From a bacterium (GTDB taxonomy: Bacteria > CAIJMQ01 > JAADFP01), in the NCBI GenBank assembly GCA_027021085.1, contig JALUVB010000099.1, forward strand, positions 1 to 11,791: DNA of 11,791 nt. The letters are read 5' to 3'. Made by a program: the position numbers and the translations under genes. The notes under the pieces are model-generated. The model saw only the letters and a list, made by a program, of their open reading frames with translations. It was not told the DNA's origin and searched no databases. This document shows, piece by piece, positions 1 through 5,887 of the stretch (the first letter of the stretch is position 1; each line of letters starts with the position of its first letter).

Positions 1-5
1 GCAAA

Positions 6-800
6 TCAGGTTTTCAGTTTCTCTTTCAATTGTTCAATAGGCTCCGGATAATGCCCTGCTCCCCGGTACTTTTTAGTGTAAATTGCCCGGGAAGGGCAGT
101 GATTATAGCAAGCCCAGCATCCGTAGCATTTATTCATGTCAAAAATTGGTTTCGGAGCCAGTTTAATGGCACCGTAGGGACACACTCTTTCGCAGATGCC
201 GCACTTGCTGCAGAGCGCCTCCTCCACGTACTTCTCTCCCATATTCCTGCGTGCTTTGGCCGGAGGAAAGACCGGCAGTAGAATGCTCAATATACTGATG
301 CTTGTTTTCTTTCTTTCCACCCGGCTTCCTTCTTTAATCCGGTGGAATAATCGCTCTAATTCGGAGATAAAATTAACAAAACCTGCCATTTCCTTCTCAT
401 TGGGTGCCTGCTCGTTGCCTTTTCCGCTGATTATCATGGGCGGATAACTTTCCGGAGTATGGAGGGAGTGTCCGGCGATTACTTTAAAGCCTTTTGCCGT
501 AGCCCATTTATCCAGTATCTTTAATGTTTTCCCGCTGAGGAGGCCGTAAGTGTTGAATACAAAGGCAGGCTTGTTGTCCTGCCGGGGAAGTTTCTCCAGG
601 AAATCCTGCATCAGGTAGGGTGGGGCGAGAAAATTGGCAAAAGTGGCAAATCCTGCTACTTCATACTTGTCTAAATCAGGTATGCCTGCTTTGACGATAT
701 TAAAAAGGTCTATCCGGAGGTTTTTAATATTTTTTGCCATATACTCACAGGCTAATTTTGTATTACCGGAACCTGAGTAATAACAGAGGATAGCTTTCAT
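6..800 (-). CDS. EFR1-type flavodoxin/ferredoxin fusion protein
   Basis: A 264-residue protein that probably carries electrons between an FMN site and two iron-sulfur clusters in the cytoplasm; its redox partners are unknown. The N-terminal half is flavodoxin-like: residues 7-14 (YYSGSGNT) match the phosphate-binding loop that holds FMN. The C-terminal part has two classical 4Fe-4S motifs, C197/C200/C203/C207 and C225/C228/C231/C235, each CxxCxxCxxxCP. This order of domains is that of the EFR1 family of ferrodoxins common in anaerobes. The start codon overlaps the stop of the upstream DUF2007 gene (ATGA), so translation is probably coupled; no strong separate Shine-Dalgarno is seen. It is the last gene visible of a minus-strand run and ends 5 bases from the window edge, complete. 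The family call is firm; the physiological role is not. Confidence 0.88.
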   Translation of the reverse strand: MKAILCYYSGSGNTKLACEYMAKNIKNLRIDLFNIVKAGIPDLDKYEVAGFATFANFLAPPYLMQDFLEKLPRQDNKPAFVFNTYGLLSGKTLKILDKWATAKGFKVIAGHSLHTPESYPPMIISGKGNEQAPNEKEMAGFVNFISELERLFHRIKEGSRVERKKTSISILSILLPVFPPAKARRNMGEKYVEEALCSKCGICERVCPYGAIKLAPKPIFDMNKCYGCWACYNHCPSRAIYTKKYRGAGHYPEPIEQLKEKLKT

Positions 801-1279
801 TCTTTTACTTCATTTATTTTTCCCTGGTATCCGCATTTCTCGCATTTCCAGCTTCTTTTAAAAAAGGGGAAAGGGATACCTGAAAGTAGCCAGGAAAGAA
901 ATACCAGGCGCCGGGAAAATCTTTCGTAGAATACGTCCGGCGAATTGCATCTGGGGCAACGGAATCTCCTGTTTTCATCCTTCTTGTCCCGAGCCGGTGG
1001 TGTTCCTGTTCTCTGGAGAGAAAGCTCGGTTTGCTGGGCTCCGTTTATGGAATCCCGGCTGGCGGATTCCTGCCGCAGGATGGCAAGTGCTTTTTCCGCG
1101 TTCTCCTCTTTTACCTGTAATTTAACACCGCCTACTGCGTTTGAGTAAAGCCAGTTCATGCTAACAATATGTTCATCGGCAATAAAGCAGGCAATCCCTT
1201 CTGCCTCCAGCTTCGTTTTACATAGATGAGCCTCGATTGCCTGGCTGAATGTGGCGATGGTAATCAGTTTCTCTCCCAT
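797..1279 (-). CDS. DUF2007 domain protein with C-terminal zinc ribbon
   Basis: A 160-residue soluble protein. Residues 4-70 match the DUF2007 pattern (putative signal-transducing fold resembling GlnB/ACT): a KLITIATFSQAIEAHL start, LEAEGI, then an FIADE stretch and a VKLQV strand. A low-complexity linker (about 71-105) leads to a zinc ribbon with C108/C111 and C146/C149, the two knuckles separated by a fairly hydrophobic 34-residue segment (about 125-141) that could be a short hairpin or membrane-associated piece. Biochemical function is unknown for the family; nucleic-acid, ligand or protein binding are all possible. It lies 19 bases behind the glycosyltransferase stop and overlaps the EFR1 gene by ATGA. 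The ATG at 1279 is used because the DUF2007 fold begins right there, although only a weak AGG precedes it. Confidence 0.75.
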   Translation of the reverse strand: MGEKLITIATFSQAIEAHLCKTKLEAEGIACFIADEHIVSMNWLYSNAVGGVKLQVKEENAEKALAILRQESASRDSINGAQQTELSLQRTGTPPARDKKDENRRFRCPRCNSPDVFYERFSRRLVFLSWLLSGIPFPFFKRSWKCEKCGYQGKINEVKE

Positions 1280-1298
1280 TTCTTGCCTATTATACCTA

Positions 1299-2408
1299 TT
1301 ATATTTCTATCCGGCTAACCAGCCACTCCCTGAATTTCCTCCCCCATACCTTAAGGGAGAGTCTTTCCTCCGCTGTTTTCCTGGCTTCTTTTCCCATTTG
1401 CCTGCGGAGTGGGAAAGAAATGATTAATTTTTCAAGTTTTGTAGTAAACGCCTCTTCGTCCCTGGCCAGGAATCCGTTGATGCCATCTTTGACAAAGTGT
1501 ATAGCTTCTCCCCGGCAGGAAGCTACCGCAGGTTTACCGCAGGCAAAGTATTCAAATAACTTGACGGGAGATTTTGCCAGGTTAAATTTTATCTCCTGAG
1601 TCAGGGGGAGCAATCCGATGTCAATGGAAGAGATATATTCGGGTATTTTATCAGGCTCTACCCAGCCCAAAAACCTTACTCCTTTTTCCCCTTCGGTTAT
1701 TTTCTTTATTGTATCTTCATAGTATCCACTGCCTACCAATTCCAGAGAAACTTTAGGATGAGATTTTCTTATCTTCCTGAAAACTCTGAGCAGGAATTCT
1801 ATGTTTTCTAAAGTATTTCTATGCTGCAGGGTCCCTATCCAGGAGAGGGTCAGTTTTTCTCGCGGGGGAGAGGAGGAAGGGACAAATATTTCCGTGTCCA
1901 CTGCGGAAGGGAGGTAGAAAGGATTATAGGAAGAGAAGAAATCGTGCAGGAAATGGCTGCTTACCGAGATACCCCTGGAATGACGAAGCAGAACCCTGGT
2001 GAGCATCTCTGCTCTGGAATTGGATATAAATCCTGATTTTTTAAAGTTTTCCTTGAATTCCCAGTCATCCAGGTCAATTATAAGCGGGAATTTTTTGACA
2101 AGATGCGCCAGGAATGGGCCCCACCAGTGGTAATGCACCCTTTGCAGGATAATTACTGTGTGGGGAGGATAATTTTTGAGCCAGCGGTACGCTTTCCAGT
2201 TAAGAATGGCTCTTTCCCATGTGTCCATTTCGCTTTCTCTCTCTCCATCTTTCCCCCCCAGCTTATCGGCATAAGATATTACTTCTGCCTGAATGTTTTC
2301 GCTTTTAAGTGCTTTTGCCAGCTGGTATGCTCTATACCGTGCTCCCGGCAGGCGGTAGCCTTCCCTGGTTATAAAAACTATCCGAAGTTGTTTTTTGGAA
2401 TTTACCAT
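1299..2408 (-). CDS. GT4-family glycosyltransferase (group 1)
   Basis: A 369-residue retaining glycosyltransferase of the GT-B fold, expected to move a sugar from a nucleotide-sugar donor onto a cell-surface glycan or glycolipid; donor and acceptor cannot be read from the sequence. The N-terminal Rossmann half starts at LRIVFIT (8-14) followed by PGARYRAYQLAKAL (21-34), typical of acceptor domains. The C-terminal donor half contains LSWIGT (188-193), LELVGSG (222-228), VRFLGWV (244-250) and the signature KLFEYFACGKPAVAS (283-297), where E286 belongs to the EX7E motif of GT4 enzymes. It is the first gene of the minus-strand run. The ATG at 2408 has no convincing Shine-Dalgarno upstream, and no alternative start preserves the LRIVFIT strand better, so a short-leader or leaderless message is possible. 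No other polysaccharide genes are next to it. Confidence 0.85.
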   Translation of the reverse strand: MVNSKKQLRIVFITREGYRLPGARYRAYQLAKALKSENIQAEVISYADKLGGKDGERESEMDTWERAILNWKAYRWLKNYPPHTVIILQRVHYHWWGPFLAHLVKKFPLIIDLDDWEFKENFKKSGFISNSRAEMLTRVLLRHSRGISVSSHFLHDFFSSYNPFYLPSAVDTEIFVPSSSPPREKLTLSWIGTLQHRNTLENIEFLLRVFRKIRKSHPKVSLELVGSGYYEDTIKKITEGEKGVRFLGWVEPDKIPEYISSIDIGLLPLTQEIKFNLAKSPVKLFEYFACGKPAVASCRGEAIHFVKDGINGFLARDEEAFTTKLEKLIISFPLRRQMGKEARKTAEERLSLKVWGRKFREWLVSRIEI

Positions 2409-2455
2409 TTAATCTGTTTATATTATCACTTTCCCGCCAAATCTCTTAAATGTAG

Positions 2456-2461
2456 TATAAT
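2456..2461 (+). promoter_or_regulatory. Possible -10 box (TATAAT) for the 2501 mini-ORF or helicase
   Basis: A perfect TATAAT lies 25 bases upstream of the AGGAGGG ribosome-binding site at 2486-2492. No recognisable TTGACA-like -35 element is found 16-18 bases upstream and there is no TGn extension, so the call rests on the hexamer and its position only. Confidence 0.3.
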
Positions 2462-2500
2462 TTATCAGAATAAGATTTTTATTTCAGGAGGGAATAACTC

Positions 2501-2524
2501 ATGACAGGAAAGGGATGGGTTTAG
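2501..2524 (+). CDS. Seven-codon mini-ORF behind a strong ribosome-binding site
   Basis: The frame reads MTGKGWV and stops at TAG. It would not be worth listing except that its ATG has one of the best Shine-Dalgarno sequences in the window (AGGAGGG at 2486-2492, 8-base spacer), downstream of a TATAAT box. Either it is a short leader peptide, or it is the original start of a gene that has since been broken: a shifted frame from 2505 stays open for 39 codons. I see no run of regulatory codons pointing to attenuation and no obvious terminator after it. Confidence 0.2.
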   Translation: MTGKGWV

Positions 2525-2610
2525 TGCCAGGTGGTATCCATTACCAGAGGCTATAGGTCATTCACAAGAAAGAATAAGGGCTATGTGTGAAGCATTCGTA
2601 AGATTTGCTA

Positions 2611-2796
2611 ATGTATATGATTAGTTGGTTGAAAGAAAACAGAAAAACATTGATTAGTTTAGCTTTTATTATTTTCTTACTATTTACAGGACCTGGATTC
2701 AGGCGAAAACTGGATACATCTTTCTTCCAAATAGGGAAAATTAAGGCTACACTTACCTACAGTGCCTTACATAAAGGTGAGGGAACTTTTTATTGA
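2611..2796 (+). CDS. Small hydrophobic hypothetical ORF, possibly a remnant
   Basis: A frame of 61 residues from the ATG at 2611 (63 from a TTG at 2605) ending 37 bases before the helicase start. Residues about 6-12 are basic and polar (LKENRKT), followed by a single hydrophobic segment (LISLAFIIFLLF) and then a polar tail, so it resembles a signal peptide or a single-pass membrane anchor. There is no convincing ribosome-binding site before either start and I recognise no family. It may be the N-terminus of a lost secreted protein or a chance frame; it is listed because it is on the same strand as and directly upstream of the helicase. Confidence 0.22.
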   Translation: MYMISWLKENRKTLISLAFIIFLLFTGPGFRRKLDTSFFQIGKIKATLTYSALHKGEGTFY

Positions 2797-2833
2797 TACT
2801 CAGTCTATTAATCCTAAGTTTTGAGGGTAGATC

Positions 2834-4756
2834 ATGGTAGATGTTCTTGATCCTTTCCAGGTCCAGGCTATCCAATACATAAAAGAGGGTTACTCCGTGA
2901 TTGTCTCTGCTCCCACGGGAGCTGGCAAGACAGTAATTGCGGAAGAAGTGATGAAAGATTCTTTAAGGGAAGGGAGAGGAGTGGTTTATACTGCACCTAT
3001 TAAGGCGTTGAGCAACCAGAAGTTTCGTGATTTCTCCCGCCTTTTCCCGGATAAAGTAGGAATAATTACCGGGGATGTGAGTATCAATCCGGAGAGTCCC
3101 CTTCTCATCATGACCACGGAGATTTTCCGCAATCATATCCTGGAAAGTTCCTCCCGGCTTCTGGATAAATCCTGGGTGATATTTGACGAAATACATTACC
3201 TGGATGATATAGAAAGGGGTACTGTATGGGAGGAATCGCTTATACTCTTGCCTTCTCATATGAAGTTCCTGGCTCTCAGTGCCACGATTCCCAATGTCCA
3301 TTCCTTAGCCGAGTGGTTGAGAAGCATCCATCATTTTCCGGTAAAAGAGATAGTAGAAAAAAAGAGACCGGTTCCTTTGAGATTCTATTTCCAGTTTCAG
3401 AACGAAATATACCGTTCTTTTAAGAAAGTAGAGAAAGTTTTGTACGGTTTTGATTACCTGAAGAGAAACGCTCCTAACCGCACCACTACCCTGGTTAAAC
3501 GGTTGAAAGAGATGGAAAGAATCCCCGCAATATACTTTGCTTTCTCGCGCAAGAAATGTGAGGAATTGGCATACGAAATGGAAAGATTTGATTTCCTGGA
3601 CCGGGATTCCTCCCGGAAGGTGGAAGAATTTGTTAATGAGCTGGGCGAGAAGCTAAACCTGCTGGGACATCCCTACTTTGAGAGGGTAAAGAGCCTTGCT
3701 TGCCATGGCATAGCCTTTCATCATGCGGGAGTTCTGCCCTCTCTCAAGGAGATAATAGAAAGGCTTTTTTCCTCCGGGTTTATAAAGGTGATATTTACCA
3801 CTGAAACCTTTGCCTTAGGAATCAACATGCCTGCCCGTACAGTTTGCTTTGATGACCTGGTAAAATCCACCGGGAAGGGGAAAAGGCCGTTAAAGGTACG
3901 GGAATTTCACCAGATGGCAGGCAGGGCAGGAAGGCGGGGTAAAGATAAAGAAGGTTTTGTCTATTCCAGGGTGAATCCTTTCCATATAAATGCCTGGGAG
4001 CTGAAAAAGATACTATACGGGAGAGCCGAACCGGTGAGAAGCCAGTTTAATGCTTCCTACGGTACCACCCTGAACCTTTATCAGAAGCACCAGGATGCTC
4101 TCCTGGAAATTTACCCTTTGAGTTTTCATTATCATCAGCAGCAAAAAAGGGGTAAGATAAGGGGATTGCAGCTTTTGAAAAACAGGGTAAGCCTTTTGAA
4201 AGATTTATCCTATATAAAAGAAGGGAAATTAACTGCCAAGGGGAAGTTCAGTTCGCAGCTTTTTGGCTACGAGCTTATATTCGGAGAACTATTCGAAGAA
4301 GGATTGCTGGATAATCTTTCTCCGGTTGAACTTACTGTCTTGATTTCAAGTATAGTGTTTGAGGGAAGGAAGCGGGACAGGCCGCCTTCGTTGCCTTCCT
4401 GGGTAAAAGAAATGAAGGAAAAGTTAGAGGAGCTTGTCAGGCACTTGAGGAGCAAGGAAAGGAGATACCGCCTGCATCCTTTGACCAAAAAACCTAACTT
4501 CTTTCTGGTTCCCGCTGTGATAGCCTGGATGGAGGGGAAGGAGTTTTCCGAGTTAACCAAAAAGGTGAAAGTGGATGAGGGTGAGTTGATAAGGAATTTT
4601 CGCATGTGTATCCAGGTGTTAAGAGATATCCTGAAAACTGAGAGCCCGGCGTCCTTGCAAGAAAGTGCTTCCGAAGCCCTGCATAAAATAAAGAAGGGAA
4701 TCGTGGATGCAGAGGAAGAATTGCGGGAGATTACTTCTCTCCCTGAGATTGCATAG
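2834..4756 (+). CDS. Ski2-like superfamily 2 helicase (DEIH box)
   Basis: A 640-residue ATP-dependent helicase of the Ski2/Mtr4/HelY branch, most likely acting on RNA (RNA unwinding or turnover), though a DNA substrate is not excluded. Visible motifs: a Q-like LDPFQVQAI (5-13), motif I APTGAGKT (26-33), motif Ia APIKALSNQKF (54-64), motif II DEIH (119-122 region, within VIFDEIHYLDD), motif III SAT (149-151), motif V FTTETFALGINMPA (321-334) and motif VI QMAGRAGRRG (360-369). The C-terminal part (about 490-610) resembles a shortened DSHCT helical domain. Family members such as HelY or Mtr4 are considerably longer; here the arch/KOW insertion is missing. The ATG at 2834 is preceded by GAGGG (2823-2827) at a 6-base spacing. 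It appears to be a single-gene unit, since a new promoter precedes metF. Confidence 0.9.
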   Translation: MVDVLDPFQVQAIQYIKEGYSVIVSAPTGAGKTVIAEEVMKDSLREGRGVVYTAPIKALSNQKFRDFSRLFPDKVGIITGDVSINPESPLLIMTTEIFRNHILESSSRLLDKSWVIFDEIHYLDDIERGTVWEESLILLPSHMKFLALSATIPNVHSLAEWLRSIHHFPVKEIVEKKRPVPLRFYFQFQNEIYRSFKKVEKVLYGFDYLKRNAPNRTTTLVKRLKEMERIPAIYFAFSRKKCEELAYEMERFDFLDRDSSRKVEEFVNELGEKLNLLGHPYFERVKSLACHGIAFHHAGVLPSLKEIIERLFSSGFIKVIFTTETFALGINMPARTVCFDDLVKSTGKGKRPLKVREFHQMAGRAGRRGKDKEGFVYSRVNPFHINAWELKKILYGRAEPVRSQFNASYGTTLNLYQKHQDALLEIYPLSFHYHQQQKRGKIRGLQLLKNRVSLLKDLSYIKEGKLTAKGKFSSQLFGYELIFGELFEEGLLDNLSPVELTVLISSIVFEGRKRDRPPSLPSWVKEMKEKLEELVRHLRSKERRYRLHPLTKKPNFFLVPAVIAWMEGKEFSELTKKVKVDEGELIRNFRMCIQVLRDILKTESPASLQESASEALHKIKKGIVDAEEELREITSLPEIA

Positions 4757-4789
4757 TAAGCAGTGAATAGTTAGTAGTGAGTAGTTAGG
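4755..4789 (+). repeat. Five tandem degenerate AGT heptamers
   Basis: Five consecutive 7-base units: AGTAAGC, AGTGAAT, AGTTAGT, AGTGAGT, AGTTAGG. All start with AGT and have A at the fifth place. The first unit overlaps the helicase stop codon (TAG at 4754-4756). A related, less regular array follows exbD at 11498-11538. Tandem heptanucleotide repeats (STRR type) are known in intergenic regions of some bacteria; whether these belong to such a family is inference. Confidence 0.65.
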
Positions 4790-4792
4790 GAA

Positions 4793-4830
4793 GCTATGAG
4801 ATAAATGCGGGGGAACAGGCAACTCATAGC
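4793..4830 (+). repeat. Inverted repeat, 8-bp arms with a 22-base loop
   Basis: GCTATGAG at 4793-4800 pairs perfectly with CTCATAGC at 4823-4830. The transcript could fold into a hairpin just behind the helicase gene. There is no following U-run, so it is not a classical intrinsic terminator; it could protect a 3' end, act as a weak terminator, or be a binding site. The long loop makes the fold only modestly stable. Confidence 0.4.
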
Positions 4831-4874
4831 CGGTAACTCTATATAGAATGCAAGGGATAGGTTTCTACAATTCT

Positions 4875-4902
4875 TTGTGATGCAGCGATAAAATGTTATA
4901 AT
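4875..4902 (+). promoter_or_regulatory. Sigma70-type promoter with extended -10 for metF operon
   Basis: TTGTGA at 4875-4880 (four of six matches to TTGACA), a 16-base spacer, then TATAAT at 4897-4902 preceded by TGT (4894-4896), i.e. an extended -10. Transcription would start near 4909, giving a leader of about 38 bases before the metF ATG at 4947. The position argues against the longer frame opening at 4905, which would begin at the transcription start itself. It is the only good promoter seen before the nine-gene run. Confidence 0.65.
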
Positions 4903-4933
4903 TCTTGGAGTGTTTTTTTAGTTATCTTAGGAT

Positions 4934-4938
4934 GGAGG
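4934..4938 (+). promoter_or_regulatory. Ribosome-binding site fixing the metF start
   Basis: GGAGG lies 8 bases before the ATG at 4947. This decides the start in favour of 4947 over the in-frame ATT/ATG-type upstream extension to 4905, whose extra residues are unlike MetF N-termini. Confidence 0.75.
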
Positions 4939-4946
4939 TTGTTGAG

Positions 4947-5864
4947 ATGAAGACAAGTAGCAATCTGGAGAGGGTTCTTAACGCAGGGCATTTTGCAGTT
5001 ACCGCTGAACTTGGCCCTCCTACAAGCGCCAATGTGGAAGTAGTAAAGAAAAAAGCAAAAATACTTAAAGGCTATGTAGATGCATTTAATGTTACCGATG
5101 GACAGACAGCAGTAGTGAGGATGGCAAGTTGGGCTACCTGTTTGATAGCCAGGGAAGAGGGGTTAGACCCTATTGTCCAGATGACCACCCGGGACAGGAA
5201 CAGGATTGCCTTGCAGATGGATATCCTGGGAGTATCAGCCCTGGGCATAAGTAATATTCTCTGCCTTACCGGCGACCACATGAAATTTGGTAATCATCCC
5301 ATGGCAGAAGGAGTATTTGACCTTGACTCGGTGCAGCTTATACAGGTAGTGCGGCAGATGCGTGATGAGAAAAAATTTCAGTGTGGCGACGAAATGGACG
5401 TGGAACCCCGGCTTTTCATAGGGGCAGCAGTAAATCCCTTTGCTGAGCCTTTTGAATTCCGGGTAGCCCGATTGGAAAAAAAGGTGGCAGCCGGAGCAGA
5501 ATTTATCCAGACACAATGTTTATTTAACCTGGAGAAGTTTGCAGAATGGATGAAGAGGGTATGCGATCTGGGACTGCATGAAAAGGTTAGAATACTTGCC
5601 GGGCTGACTCCCATAAAATCTTTGGGCGCGGCAAAGTACATGAAGTACAGGGTACCCGGAATGGATGTGCCGGACAGTGTACTGGAGAGGTTTAAAGGTG
5701 TTCCCAAGAAAGAAATCCCCCGGGAAGGCATTAAATTTGCCGTGGAAACCATAGAGCAGTTAAAGGAAATGGAGGGGGTTTCTGGGGTTCATATAATGGC
5801 TATAGAATGGGAAGAAGCGGTCCCGGAAATTGTGCAGTCTGCGGGGCTTTATCCGCGCCCATAA
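4947..5864 (+). CDS. metF: Methylenetetrahydrofolate reductase (MetF)
   Basis: A 305-residue flavoprotein that reduces 5,10-methylene-tetrahydrofolate to 5-methyl-tetrahydrofolate, feeding methionine synthesis and, in acetogens, the methyl branch of the Wood-Ljungdahl pathway. It is cytoplasmic with a TIM-barrel fold. Visible landmarks: VTAELGPP (18-25) with E21 at the place of the catalytic glutamate, FNVTDGQ (47-53), ILCLTGDH (104-111) with D110 at the folate-contacting aspartate, IGAAVNP (158-164), and FIQTQ (186-190) with the conserved glutamine. The length fits the family. The sequence style resembles the MetF of anaerobes that partner with MetV, but no metV gene is in the window, so its electron donor is unknown. 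Ribosome-binding site and promoter place the start at 4947. The E2 gene follows after 23 bases. Confidence 0.92.
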   Translation: MKTSSNLERVLNAGHFAVTAELGPPTSANVEVVKKKAKILKGYVDAFNVTDGQTAVVRMASWATCLIAREEGLDPIVQMTTRDRNRIALQMDILGVSALGISNILCLTGDHMKFGNHPMAEGVFDLDSVQLIQVVRQMRDEKKFQCGDEMDVEPRLFIGAAVNPFAEPFEFRVARLEKKVAAGAEFIQTQCLFNLEKFAEWMKRVCDLGLHEKVRILAGLTPIKSLGAAKYMKYRVPGMDVPDSVLERFKGVPKKEIPREGIKFAVETIEQLKEMEGVSGVHIMAIEWEEAVPEIVQSAGLYPRP

Positions 5865-5887
5865 AAAATATGGAAGGAGTATGAAGT

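Larger units (their letters stand above)
2409..2833. other. Divergent intergenic region, 425 bp, probably containing gene remnants
   Basis: This spacer separates the minus-strand glycosyltransferase run from the plus-strand helicase. It holds a TATAAT box at 2456-2461, a strong Shine-Dalgarno AGGAGGG at 2486-2492 placed 8 bases before an ATG at 2501 whose frame closes after 7 codons, a 39-codon open stretch in another frame (2505-2621) with no start codon but protein-like composition, and a 61-63 residue hydrophobic frame (2605/2611-2796). The sequence looks more AT-rich than the flanking genes. Taken together this resembles a small decayed gene or a leader region rather than a plain promoter spacer, but no family is recognised. 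Confidence 0.5.

Noticed and set aside
2793-2820. Promoter for the helicase (TTGATA at 2793-2798 with TAAGTT downstream)
   Set aside because: The -10 candidate matches only three of six consensus bases; too weak to list.
2834-4756. Helicase as part of a defence island
   Set aside because: No nuclease, methyltransferase, reverse transcriptase, protease or other defence partner is adjacent; neighbours are metabolic genes.
4619-4822. Minus-strand frame rich in Leu/Ser/His across the heptamer array
   Set aside because: Spurious product created by translating the AGT heptamers and the helicase antisense strand; the similar frame at 11326-11745 has the same cause.
4905-4946. Upstream extension of metF to 4905
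   Set aside because: The extension starts at the predicted transcription start, lacks a ribosome-binding site and adds residues unlike MetF N-termini; ATG 4947 has GGAGG at 8 bases.
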